This document shows positions 1-9,500 of a stretch of DNA of 53,208 nt, piece after piece. Location of the stretch: assembly GCA_003506435.1 (NCBI GenBank), contig DOAQ01000034.1, positions 1 to 53,208 on the forward strand. The letters are read 5' to 3'. The position numbers and the translations under genes are program-made. Each line of letters starts with the position of its first letter. Position 1 is the first letter of the stretch. A model generated the notes under the pieces. That model did no database searches. It saw only the letters and a list, made by a program, of their open reading frames with translations, and was not told the origin of the DNA. The stretch is from Prolixibacteraceae bacterium (GTDB taxonomy: Bacteria; Bacteroidota; Bacteroidia; Bacteroidales; Prolixibacteraceae).

Positions 1-2
1 TC

Positions 3-76
3 ACCCTGCCCCGAAATTTCGGGGTGTTTCAGGGTCTGATTATTAGAAAGATGAGATCCCGAAACAAGTTCGGGAT
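3..76. repeat. Two REP-like palindromes downstream of the NagB-like gene
   Basis: Two hairpins lie side by side. In the first (3-35) ACCCTG pairs with CAGGGT around the perfect 16-nt palindrome CCCCGAAATTTCGGGG at 9-24. In the second (56-76) ATCCCGAA pairs with TTCGGGAT across the loop ACAAG. The spacing and the shared AAACAAGTT-type loop resemble dispersed intergenic palindromes that I recall from Bacteroidota genomes; this was not searched. They sit just past the 3' end of the minus-strand deaminase gene and could stabilise or end its transcript. Confidence 0.6.
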
Positions 77-148
77 GACTCGATCCAAGACTTTTTGGAC
101 AGCCTTTTCAATTTTATTGGAAAACGAAATTAATTTCGCCGGAATGCT

Positions 149-2476
149 TTATTCAAATACGCCTTCCACCGACTTTTCAAGTTCGTCAGCCAGTTTCAGG
201 AATTCAGTAACACTCATGTCGCGATGATAAATCAGACCATGAGTAGCACGGATAAGCGGTTTGTTGTGCTGATAGAAAAAATCTTTGCCCAGCAACAATT
301 GGATTTGTTTTAACTGCTCGACCCACACGCGCTGTGTTAACGTGCTGAATTTCCCATCGAGCTGATAACTTGGGAACGATGCATTTACCTGGGTCAGGTA
401 ACAATCGGTAAACGATGTATCGAGAATAGCCAGTGCATTGAGGGAAACCGGAGTAATTACATTAACTTCGGCCGGATGATAACGAAACCATACATTCCGG
501 TAGCCTATAATACGCAAGTTTGAAAGATCAGCTTCCTTGCTCCATTCGCGAACGGTGGCAGCCGTCACCTGCAAAACTTTGTAATGCGTGTCGGGGCCGC
601 TTCCTTCCGGATCGAGCGCCAGACTGATTGAAGTTGGCTTGAATTTCCGGAAATCTTCAAGTACACGGGCAATATCTTTGCTGTAATCAGGAGCTTCAGT
701 GAACGACCCGCTTTGATAAAAGCCCAAACGAAGATGGTGCACATTTTTCACCGGTACACCATAATGAGCCCATACCAGTTCTTCTTCAAATTCGCGGATC
801 ATTCCTTTTAATCTCTGAATTTTAGGCGGGTTTTTACCTCCGTCATAAAACGTTTTCAATTCAGCAATCAGGCTATCGATGGTTTCAAGCAACATGGTTT
901 GGCTTTCCAACTCCCATATTTCTACCATTGCACGAACCAAACGGTGACAAACTCCCCTGCGTTTTTCGTCTTCATTACCGGCAGCAACATTGTCGAGATA
1001 GTGGTACACATCTTTGTCCCACTTGTATTTGTAGCCTTCAGCAAAAAAGTCAGGATAAGTCACCATCAGCATTTTTTCTTCAACAAGTAGCTTTTGGGTA
1101 TCTTCAAGTAATCCGATTAAAAACGAATTGGTAACGGCTGTAAAACCGGAAGTCATCACCGCAAAATGCGATTCGTTGGTCGCCTCGCGCAACTGACGGT
1201 TTATAACCGGCATAATTCCCAACATAATATCATCGTGATGAGGGCCTGAATGATAGTACGTCTGATGTGTATCTTTCGACATCCCCCGTTCAATTTTAGC
1301 AGTAATTGATTCAATTACCGAAACAACTGTATTTTCGTTTAAACCAGGAATTAAGCTACAGTACGAATCAGCTTTCAAATCTGCCAGCTCAAGTTTTGGA
1401 CCGAATTTATTAATCTTTGCACACAGGTCGATAACGGCCCGTTCGGTTTTTTCGTGGGTCCAGTCTCCTGCCTTGTAATATTTATCAACCGTATCGGTGA
1501 GTTTTACTGCTGCGCCATTGGTCAGATAGATGCGTGCATTTTTAAGTTTTTGCAGCGCTGTTGCCGGATATAAGTTGTTTGGTTCGTTTTCGAGCGCTGC
1601 TTTCATGATATCAGCATTCGATTCTCCGGCAGCATAAATAATTGCAACGGCATCCGGATTGAAGGTAATTGTTTCCAGACCAATGGTAATTACCAGCCGT
1701 TTGCGCGACACCTCAATTCCACCCAGATCGGCGGCAGTAATAGCCTGTGTCTCAAAATTGGTAGCGGTTAAACGGGTCGACGAGAAATGATCGGTTCCGC
1801 GCGTATTAAATGCGATATGTCCGTCAGGGCCAATTCCTCCGAGGTAAAAACCAATACCTCCTTTTTCGCGTATCTTCCGTTCGTATTCCGTACACCAGTC
1901 GTCAATTTTAAAAATCGATTTTTGCTGAAGTTCTTCAGTCGGTGTTTTGGCTTCGCGATACCGCAACGAAAGGTCGATGCTGAAATCGGGAAATACTTCC
2001 GAAAAATGTTTCCCTTCTGCCAGTTCAATTTCATCGGATTTAATCAGCAATGCTTTGTTTTTATCGAGACCGAAACCATCTATATATGAATTCATCACAT
2101 AATTGTAAAAACTGTTGTGCTGCGATGAAGGAATCGGGAAAAATTCATTGATCTGCACAAATTGCAAACCGCTCAGATCGGGCTTTTTATGTTGTCCCAA
2201 TCCGTATTTTTCACGCATGACCAAAGCCTTTGGGCTGTCCCAGTTTTCCAAAAGATAGCGGGTATAATAAATAAAATAGTTTTGTGTTTTTCCGGTAGAT
2301 AAACTAATTACTCCGTTTGGATTTTCAGCAACCCATTCAAAAAAACGCAGCGAAGCAAGTAAGCCCAGTTTAGGGAAATTCTGAACGGTTATATAGGGAA
2401 GTTTTGTTGTTTCCGTTGTGATCCCGGCTTCTTCCAAAAAGACTTTCTCTACTTCGGAAAATTGAATAGTATTCAT
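149..2476 (-). CDS. Glucosamine-6-phosphate deaminase-like protein with C-terminal PIG-L-like domain
   Basis: A 775-residue two-domain protein. The N-terminal half is a NagB/RpiA-fold glucosamine-6-phosphate deaminase, which converts GlcN-6-P to fructose-6-P plus ammonia in the cytoplasm. It carries the hallmark GGIGPDGHIAFN at residues 213-224. The C-terminal half resembles PIG-L (LmbE-like) N-deacetylases: HHDD at about 413-416 matches the zinc-binding HPDD motif, and an HHL stretch near residue 625 may supply a further histidine. The fusion could deacetylate and then deaminate an amino sugar, but the acidic residue that normally follows HxDD is Ile here, so deacetylase activity is uncertain. 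I recall similar fusions of this length in Bacteroidales. The upstream ROK gene on the same strand, 174 bp away, is the likely regulator and may be cotranscribed. The start ATG (2474-2476) is clear. Confidence 0.85.
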   Translation of the reverse strand: MNTIQFSEVEKVFLEEAGITTETTKLPYITVQNFPKLGLLASLRFFEWVAENPNGVISLSTGKTQNYFIYYTRYLLENWDSPKALVMREKYGLGQHKKPDLSGLQFVQINEFFPIPSSQHNSFYNYVMNSYIDGFGLDKNKALLIKSDEIELAEGKHFSEVFPDFSIDLSLRYREAKTPTEELQQKSIFKIDDWCTEYERKIREKGGIGFYLGGIGPDGHIAFNTRGTDHFSSTRLTATNFETQAITAADLGGIEVSRKRLVITIGLETITFNPDAVAIIYAAGESNADIMKAALENEPNNLYPATALQKLKNARIYLTNGAAVKLTDTVDKYYKAGDWTHEKTERAVIDLCAKINKFGPKLELADLKADSYCSLIPGLNENTVVSVIESITAKIERGMSKDTHQTYYHSGPHHDDIMLGIMPVINRQLREATNESHFAVMTSGFTAVTNSFLIGLLEDTQKLLVEEKMLMVTYPDFFAEGYKYKWDKDVYHYLDNVAAGNEDEKRRGVCHRLVRAMVEIWELESQTMLLETIDSLIAELKTFYDGGKNPPKIQRLKGMIREFEEELVWAHYGVPVKNVHHLRLGFYQSGSFTEAPDYSKDIARVLEDFRKFKPTSISLALDPEGSGPDTHYKVLQVTAATVREWSKEADLSNLRIIGYRNVWFRYHPAEVNVITPVSLNALAILDTSFTDCYLTQVNASFPSYQLDGKFSTLTQRVWVEQLKQIQLLLGKDFFYQHNKPLIRATHGLIYHRDMSVTEFLKLADELEKSVEGVFE

Positions 2477-2650
2477 GTCTCTATTTTTTCAAATTTGTGA
2501 TCTATAATTTTTGTATCAATGTCATTTCCAAAATCAAGTTTTCAACGCATGGCCCCGAAACCCCGGGTCGCATGAAAAACAATCATCCTGATTGGTGTTT
2601 TTGCGAATCATGCTCATTTCATCACTGTGAATTTTGAAATTATAAATACT

Positions 2651-3883
2651 CTATTTTGTTTCTATTTTGCTCATCACTTTTTCCATTAACATAGCAGTGA
2701 CCCCGCGTACTCCGGCATATTTGTCGAGTTCAGAAATCTGAATCTTCACTTCCTTGCTCAGATCGGGATTGCAATAAACATTAATAGCTTGCTGGATGGG
2801 TGTAAGAATATACTGTCCGGCATTGGACACACGTCCGCTCAAAATGATCAGTTCCGGATTAAATATCTGGATCAGGGAAGCAATACTTTTACCAAGCCAC
2901 TGCCCGACACTGGTCAGAATGGTAATTGAATACTGGTCGCCTGCATTAGCTGCCTTCACCACTGTTTGCGGGTCAATTTTATCAAGGTCTTCATTCACCA
3001 GCCGGGTCAGCATCGACGATTTACCGGCTTTGATTCCTTCGCGGGCCATACGTGCAATAGCCGTTCCCGATGCAATAGTTTCGAGACAACCTTTTTTTCC
3101 ACAGGCGCACAAAATATCATTATCGACCATGGGCAAATGTCCAAACTCACCGGCCAAACTGTTCTTTCCACGATACAATTTACCATTCAGCACCATGCCG
3201 AGTCCAATTCCCCAATCAAGTTCGAGTACCAAAACATTCTTCCGATCTTTGGCCGCGCCAAATTTCAATTCGGCATAAGTCCGGGCTTTGGCGTCGTTTT
3301 CGATGATTACCGGCAAACCCAGTTTTTCCTGAAATACGTCAAGAAGTGGTTTCGATGTTCTCAGGTGGGTGAAGTTAACTCCCAGTTCGTAATTCACCAG
3401 CCCCGGGATTTCAATACCTGCGCCAACAATTTTTGCGCAGTTGACCTTTTGCTGTTCGATCAAAGCGTTGGTCCGGGAAACAATCAGGTCGATGATCCCC
3501 ACTCCTTCCGAAATACTGACATTCAGAATCTCCGGTTCGCAAATAGCTTCGTTCCTTCCGTCGAAAATAAAAATTGTGGTACGGTACAAATTAATGGTAA
3601 TCCCTACGGTATAAAGAGCATCCCTTCTCAAACCAAACAAAATGGGTCGCCGTCCGCCACTCGAATCGGCCTGGCCTATTTCCTCAACAATGCCGTCGCT
3701 CTTCAATTCATTCAGTAAACTGATAATTTTCGGAGTGCTTAGCCCCATTTGTGCATTGATCTCAGGATTGGTCAAAGCTTTATTCAAATAAAGCAATTTG
3801 GTAATTTTTTGCTTCTGAAGGACTTTTTTGAGTTCAACGGTATTCAGCTCGTTACCATCTTTTTTCCGGAAAGGATCAATCAT
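2651..3883 (-). CDS. ROK-family transcriptional regulator (NagC/XylR-like)
   Basis: A 410-residue protein with an N-terminal winged helix (about residues 25-75), followed by a ROK sugar-kinase-fold domain. The zinc motif CACGKKGCLE is visible, with cysteines at 259, 261 and 266 and the preceding GEFGHLP supplying His249; this is diagnostic of ROK proteins. The HTH marks it as a regulator rather than a kinase. It probably represses the adjacent amino-sugar gene and is released by a sugar or sugar phosphate, as NagC is. It is transcribed towards the deaminase gene, and a candidate promoter lies just upstream at 3909-3916. Ligand and operator cannot be read from the sequence. Confidence 0.9.
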   Translation of the reverse strand: MIDPFRKKDGNELNTVELKKVLQKQKITKLLYLNKALTNPEINAQMGLSTPKIISLLNELKSDGIVEEIGQADSSGGRRPILFGLRRDALYTVGITINLYRTTIFIFDGRNEAICEPEILNVSISEGVGIIDLIVSRTNALIEQQKVNCAKIVGAGIEIPGLVNYELGVNFTHLRTSKPLLDVFQEKLGLPVIIENDAKARTYAELKFGAAKDRKNVLVLELDWGIGLGMVLNGKLYRGKNSLAGEFGHLPMVDNDILCACGKKGCLETIASGTAIARMAREGIKAGKSSMLTRLVNEDLDKIDPQTVVKAANAGDQYSITILTSVGQWLGKSIASLIQIFNPELIILSGRVSNAGQYILTPIQQAINVYCNPDLSKEVKIQISELDKYAGVRGVTAMLMEKVMSKIETK

Positions 3884-3908
3884 TGTATTGAAGATTTAAA
3901 TGACGACA

Positions 3909-3916
3909 CAAAGCTA
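3909..3916 (-). promoter_or_regulatory. Candidate -7 promoter element for the ROK gene
   Basis: On the minus strand this reads TAGCTTTG, a full match to the Bacteroidota -7 consensus TAnnTTTG. It lies about 25 bp before the ATG. A TTG lies 23 nt further upstream, slightly farther than the usual 19-21 nt for the -33 element. Confidence 0.45.
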
Positions 3917-4027
3917 TCGTAATTTTTTTAGATTAACTTCAATACTTTTCTTATTTTTTTAATAAAGTCTTTATTCCTTTTTAAATTCCGACCTGCTACA
4001 ATTCAATTGGCAGAGAGCGAAAATATC

Positions 4028-4489
4028 CTAATTACCTGAAGAATATTTGCTTTTCAGTACAAATAGTTCATTTATAAAAGACTGAATAGGTTCAAGCTTC
4101 GAATCATTTCTGCTGAACCGGATATAATGGGACATTGCATCATTCTCAAAATAAATCCAGTCGTCGCAACCATCAACACAAATATTACAGCTATTCAAAT
4201 CAAGTTTTTTAAATTCTTCTGCATCAAGCTTTTTAAGCAGATTGTCGATTTCCGAATTCAATAATTTCCCGCTTTTCTCTTCAGATGGATTTGAGTTCTG
4301 ACATTGTGCGTAATTAACATACCTGACCGCATTTCCCTTTATTTCCAAGGTATCGTTTTGCGAACACCATCCGCAAACGGTGCCGGTCCGAAGAATAAAC
4401 GTCTGGCCATATTCTTTTTCTTCCGGATCTTCCTTGCAGGAAAACACAACACAAAGCGCCATCAATAAAAACAAATTTCGAAGGTTCAT
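4028..4489 (-). CDS. Cysteine-rich lipoprotein of unknown function
   Basis: A 153-residue protein with a short hydrophobic signal ending in the lipobox VVFSC (lipidated Cys18) and an acidic EDPEEKE stretch after it, as in Bacteroidota lipoproteins sent to the outer membrane. The mature part has six cysteines: C39 and C42 in CGWC, then C63, C101, C104 and C108. That suggests disulfides or a metal site in the periplasm or on the surface. No catalytic family is recognised. It is monocistronic, between the ROK gene and the divergent pdxA unit. CGWC superficially resembles a thioredoxin active site, but no thioredoxin fold is apparent around it. Confidence 0.75.
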   Translation of the reverse strand: MNLRNLFLLMALCVVFSCKEDPEEKEYGQTFILRTGTVCGWCSQNDTLEIKGNAVRYVNYAQCQNSNPSEEKSGKLLNSEIDNLLKKLDAEEFKKLDLNSCNICVDGCDDWIYFENDAMSHYIRFSRNDSKLEPIQSFINELFVLKSKYSSGN

Positions 4490-4707
4490 GTTATCTGTTT
4501 TTTACAAGATGGGCCATATTTAAAAAAGTTGCGCGAACCAATTCATTTATTTTGATCTGCCATTAAACAAACGATAGATCTCTCAAAAACAAGAGATGCG
4601 AAATATACAAAAAACGGATTTCAACCCAAAAGACCAGATTGCAAATATTCCCTGAATATCATTTCTAAAGAGTGTTTTAAAATATAATTTTCAGCTTCGC
4701 TCTTCTC
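4490..4707. other. Intergenic, no gene seen
   Basis: AT-rich divergent spacer between the minus-strand lipoprotein and the pdxA promoter. I found no coding potential, RNA gene or repeat; it presumably holds the lipoprotein promoter, but no good TAnnTTTG match was found for it. Confidence 0.5.
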
Positions 4708-4708
4708 T

Positions 4709-4740
4709 TTTGATAAAGTTTAAATAATAGACTAAATTTG
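4709..4740 (+). promoter_or_regulatory. Near-perfect Bacteroidota promoter for pdxA-ruvA-sprA
   Basis: TTTG at 4709-4712 is followed after exactly 20 nt by TAAATTTG at 4733-4740, which fits the Bacteroidota primary sigma consensus (TTTG-N19-21-TAnnTTTG). Transcription should start near 4745, leaving a 5' leader of about 120 nt before the pdxA ATG. Confidence 0.65.
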
Positions 4741-4867
4741 CGCGGCATACAAAAATCAGTGTTTTTGTATTTATATTTAAATTTTCAGAACAACGGGAAC
4801 AAAACCAACTTGTATTTTGTGGATTGTATGACACATGTTGGCAGCGCCGAAATTAAAACGAAATCAG

Positions 4868-5968
4868 ATGAAACATGATAAAATTAAAATAGGAATTACC
4901 CAGGGCGACATCAACGGAATTGGGTATGAAGTAATTATCAAAACCCTAATGGAACCGCGCATTTTGGAAATGTGTACCCCCATTGTTTACGGTTCGCCAA
5001 AGGTAGCAGCCTATCATCGCAAAGCGCTCGAACTGGAAAGTTTTACATTTAATGGCATACGCACCGCGAAAGAAGCCGATCCTAAAAAAGCGAACATCAT
5101 CAACTGTACTGACGACAATATCCGTGTAGAGTTGGGTCGTTCGAGCGAGATGGCCGGCGAAGCTTCGTACATGGCGCTTGAAAAAGCCGTTGAAGATTTA
5201 AGGCTCGGGGAAATTGATGCGCTGATTACTGCCCCCATCAACAAAGACAATATTCAGTCCGATAAATTTCATTTCCCCGGACATACCGAATTTCTGGCCG
5301 AACAGTTCAACGTGAAGGACTATGTAATGCTGATGGTCAGCGAAGTGATGAAGATCGGTGTAGTGGTTGGTCACGCGCCGCTTTCCGAAGTTTCCCAAAG
5401 AATAACGGTGGATAGCATCCTGCGCAAACTGCGGATTATCTCATCAAGCCTCGAAAAAGACTTCAGCATAAAAAAACCGCGCATCGCCGTATTGGCACTG
5501 AACCCGCACGCGGGCGACGGAGGTTTGTTGGGGCACGAAGAAAAGGACATCATTATGCCGGCTATTGAAAAAGCCAAGCAAGAAGGCATTTTAGCCATCG
5601 GCCCCTACCCTGCCGACGGTTTTTTTGGTTCAGGCGATTATACTAAATTCGATGCGATTCTGGCGATGTACCACGATCAGGGGATGATTCCATTCAAACT
5701 GGCGTCATTCGAAAAGGGAGTGAATTACACAGCCGGATTACCGGTCATCCGAACTTCCCCGGCACACGGCACTGCATACGACATTGCCGGAGAAGATAAA
5801 GCATCGCCCGATTCATTCCGGCAGGCTTTGTACCTTGCCTGCGATATTTCGAAAAACCGGGAAATCTATGCTGAAATTTCAAAAAATCCGTTGCGTAAAT
5901 ACGAGATCAACCCAAGTCAGGTAGATGAAGTTATCGACCTGCAGGCTGAGGAAGAAGACATTTTATAA
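4868..5968 (+). CDS. pdxA: 4-hydroxythreonine-4-phosphate dehydrogenase
   Basis: PdxA oxidises 4-phosphohydroxy-L-threonine with NAD and so helps build the pyridoxal-5'-phosphate ring in the cytoplasm. The N-terminus KIGITQGDINGIGYEV is the family's opening TxGDxxGIGxE signature. The metal-binding and active-site region LITAPINKDNIQ, the GHTEFLAEQF motif and the late YHDQGMIPFKL / FEKGVNYTAGLPVIRTSPAHGTA region are all present. I start it at 4868 (366 aa) because family alignment begins right there; an in-frame ATG 33 nt upstream (4835) would add an unusual 11-residue tail. The stop lies only 11 bp before ruvA, which indicates an operon. Confidence 0.95.
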   Translation: MKHDKIKIGITQGDINGIGYEVIIKTLMEPRILEMCTPIVYGSPKVAAYHRKALELESFTFNGIRTAKEADPKKANIINCTDDNIRVELGRSSEMAGEASYMALEKAVEDLRLGEIDALITAPINKDNIQSDKFHFPGHTEFLAEQFNVKDYVMLMVSEVMKIGVVVGHAPLSEVSQRITVDSILRKLRIISSSLEKDFSIKKPRIAVLALNPHAGDGGLLGHEEKDIIMPAIEKAKQEGILAIGPYPADGFFGSGDYTKFDAILAMYHDQGMIPFKLASFEKGVNYTAGLPVIRTSPAHGTAYDIAGEDKASPDSFRQALYLACDISKNREIYAEISKNPLRKYEINPSQVDEVIDLQAEEEDIL

Positions 5969-5979
5969 GCCGACTGTTT

Positions 5980-6561
5980 ATGTACGAATATATAAAGGGC
6001 AAAATAGCCGTTCTGAAACCGGCCCAGGTTATTATTGAAGCCAACTCGGTCGGTTATTCCGTAAATATTTCATTGTATACCTATTCGAAATTAAACGGAC
6101 GCGAACAAACCCTTTTGTTCCTCCACCAGATTATCCGCGAAGATGCTCATGTGCTATACGGCTTTGCTGAAGAAACCGAGCGGGAGCTATTCCGCCTGCT
6201 GATCTCGGTAAACGGCATCGGTTCGAACACGGCTATCATGATGCTTTCATCACTAAATCCGGATGAGATAAAGGCTGCAATACTGAGTGAAAATGTCCGT
6301 CTTTTGCAGAGTATCAAAGGCATCGGGGCGAAAACCGCACAACGCGCCATCATCGACCTGAAAGATAAAGTGGGAAAAGCCTCTGCCAGTGAACAAATTT
6401 TAAGTTCGCCGGACAATACAATACGAAATGAAGCGTTATCAGCATTAGTTATGCTTGGCTTCGCGAAAAAGCCGGTGGAAAAGGAAATTGACCGGATTCT
6501 GGCAGCACAACATGGGCTTTCGGTTGAGGAAGTTATCAAGCAGGCATTAAAAAGCTTATAA
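5980..6561 (+). CDS. ruvA: Holliday junction branch migration protein RuvA
   Basis: A 193-residue protein of normal RuvA length. It begins MYEYIKGKIAVLKPAQVIIE (OB-fold domain I) and has the helix-hairpin-helix region with GIGSNTAIMML and GIGAKTAQRAIIDLKDK. The C-terminal three-helix domain III, which contacts RuvB, contains NEALSALVMLGFAKKPVEKEI. It binds four-way junctions and directs RuvB-driven branch migration during recombination repair. It follows pdxA by 11 bp and precedes sprA by under 20 bp. ruvB is not in the window. Confidence 0.96.
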   Translation: MYEYIKGKIAVLKPAQVIIEANSVGYSVNISLYTYSKLNGREQTLLFLHQIIREDAHVLYGFAEETERELFRLLISVNGIGSNTAIMMLSSLNPDEIKAAILSENVRLLQSIKGIGAKTAQRAIIDLKDKVGKASASEQILSSPDNTIRNEALSALVMLGFAKKPVEKEIDRILAAQHGLSVEEVIKQALKSL

Positions 6562-6578
6562 TCAGAAAAAGGTTGACA

Positions 6579-9500
6579 TTGAAACGGTTCTCTAAAAACA
6601 TAATTCTCCTGTTTTTTATAATGATCATCCTGTCGGTTTGGGGCAACCCTTCGGCAACGAATTTTAACTTCGGAAGCAAAAACTTTCAGGATAATTTTCC
6701 ACAGGTCTCCGATACCTTGGTAATTGATACCACCGGTGTATTGCCCTATCCGTTTAAGGACCAACCCGAATTTGTTTTTCCTGAAAGAAAAGACAGTTCC
6801 CTTTTCCTCAAAAAACCTTCAAATATTCAAACTAAAATTGAGTACAATCCGGTTTCCAAAGAATACACTTTCTACGAGAAAATGGGAACTTTGAATTATC
6901 GTTTACCCAAAAGTATGTCGGCTGACGATTACCTGAAATTCGACGTTGAACAGTCGATAAAAGATTACTGGAGGGAAAGGCGGCAGATTCAGGATCTGGA
7001 TGAAAAGGGAGGCCTGGCTCCCCGACTGACTGTTGGCGGCGAGGCGTTTAACCGCATTTTCGGTGGAAACACGATCGATATCAAACCGCAGGGATATGTT
7101 GAAGTTAGTTTCGGCTATCAGTTGAACACCAACGAAAATCCCAGTTTGCCTGAAAATCTCCGGAAAACACCGACGTTCGACTTCGACCAGAAAATACAAA
7201 TGAACGTGATGGGAAAGATCGGCGAAAAAATGCAGATGCGGGTGAACTACAACACCGAGGCCACTTTCGATTACGAGAACAAAATGAATATCGACTACGC
7301 CGGAACCGAAGACGAGATATTGAAAAAGATAGAGGCAGGGAACGTGTCACTACCTTTAAACGGGTCGCTGATAACCGGTGGTTCGAACCTCTTCGGCGTA
7401 AAAGCTGAAATGCAGTTTGGCAAGCTGAACCTGACCACTATTTTCTCGCAAAATAAAGGTGAGACCAAGGTGGTTGAAACCGAAGGCGGCGCCCAAAAAA
7501 CCACCTTCGACATTGATGTTGCCGATTACGATGCCAACCGTCACTTTTTCCTGTCACAATATTTTCGCGATCAATACGATCAGGCGCTAAAAAACCTGCC
7601 CATCATCCAGTCATCGATTACCATCAATAAAATTGAAGTTTGGGTGACCAACAAAACCAGTAATTTCCAGGAATCGCGAAATCTCGTTGCCTTTATGGAC
7701 CTAGGGGAACATGATCCAAATATTTACAATAAGGTTCCTGAATTTGCCGGAATAAGCGGCTTCCCGTATCCCGAGAATGTGTTCCCCTTCAACGATGCCA
7801 ATAATCTGTATCAGGCAATAACAACCAATTATGCCAACATTCGCGATATTGAAAAAATTAATCAGACTTTATCACCGTTAAAATCGTACGGATTTACCGG
7901 AGGAAATGATTTCGAAAAAATTGAACAAGCCCGTAAACTGAATGAGTCGGAATATTCTGTCAACCTGAATTTGGGATACATATCGCTAAATTCGGCTCTG
8001 AACACCGACGAAGTGCTGGCGGTGGCGTTCAACTATACGGCCAATGGCAAAACGTATCAGGTGGGTGAATTTTCGACTGACGGGATTAATACACCGCAAA
8101 CACTGGTACTGAAACTCATTAAAGGCACCAACCTGTCGCCCAAACTGCCTTCATGGGATTTGATGATGAAAAACATCTATAATCTGAATGCCTACGAGTT
8201 AACAAGTGAAGATTTTGTACTCGACATTGTTTATCTGAACGATGCCACCGGCACCTACGTAAATTACCTGCCTGACACAAAAATTCAGGGACATATTTTG
8301 CTGGGCGTAATGAACCTCGACAAACTGAATTCGCAGCTTGATCCGGGGAAAGACGGGGTTTTCGACTATATCGACGGCATCACTTTGAATTCAAAAACAG
8401 CCCGCGTCATTTTCCCGGTTGTGGAGCCTTTTGGCAGTCACCTTCGCGACTCAATCGGCAATAACCAGTTGGCTGACAGATACACGTTCCAGTCGCTGTA
8501 CGATTCAACACAAACCCGTGCAGAGCAAGATGCCGAGCATAACAAGTTTAGGCTTCAGGGGTCGTTCAAAGGTTCGTCGAGTTCCGAAATATCGCTTGGG
8601 GCAATCAACGTGGCACGCGGATCAGTAAAAGTTACTTCCGGGGGCCAAACCCTCATTGAAAATATTGATTACACCGTCGACTACACGCTGGGACGGGTGA
8701 AGATCATCAACTCGGGCCTTCTTGAATCGGGAGCGCCTATCCAGATTTCCACAGAAAGTGAAGATCTCTTCAGCATGCAGCGTAAAACCATGATGGGAGC
8801 TTATGCCAATTACGCCTTCAGCGACAATTTCAACATGGGAGCCACCGTGTTACACATGCAGGAACGCCCTCTAACACAGAAAGTTGATTACGGTGAAGAC
8901 CCCATTTCGAATACCATGATCGGGATGGACCTGCGTTACAACACCCAATCGCAACTGCTGACAACGCTGGTCGACAAGCTGCCTTTCATCAATACAAAGG
9001 AAATGTCAACCATTTCGGTGGAAGCTGAATATGCACAGTTGTTTCCGGGCCATTCAAAAGTAATTTCGTCAGACGGCGCTGCCTACATCGACGATTTCGA
9101 ATCAACAAAAACGGCCATTGACATGACCAGCCGCCAGTCGTGGGTGCTGGCAAGTACGCCTCAACTGCAACCTATGTTCCCCGAAGCCAATCTTGACGAT
9201 GACCGGACATACGGATACAACCGGGCAAAACTGGCATGGTACACCATCGACCCGATGCTGCTCCGGAATAATGCAAATACCCCCGACCATATAAAAAACG
9301 ACAAGGAACAGCAATCGAACCATTTCGTACGCGAGGTATTCCAGAAAGAAATTTTTCCCGACCGGGAAGTAGCAACCGGTATCCCTACCAACATTGCGGT
9401 TCTCGATCTTGCCTACTACCCGAAAGAACGCGGGCCATACAATTATGATTCACGGCCAACACCCTATTCTGCCGGGGTAAACAGCGACGGAACCCTTCGG

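Noticed and set aside
2966..3718. A 250-codon plus-strand frame opposite the ROK gene
   Set aside because: It is antisense to a clear ROK regulator with intact motifs, has no family likeness and is explained by codon bias of the real gene.
6147..6764. A 205-codon minus-strand frame across ruvA and the sprA start
   Set aside because: It is antisense to two well-supported genes and its composition (Ser/Arg/Ile-rich, low similarity to anything) fits a shadow frame.
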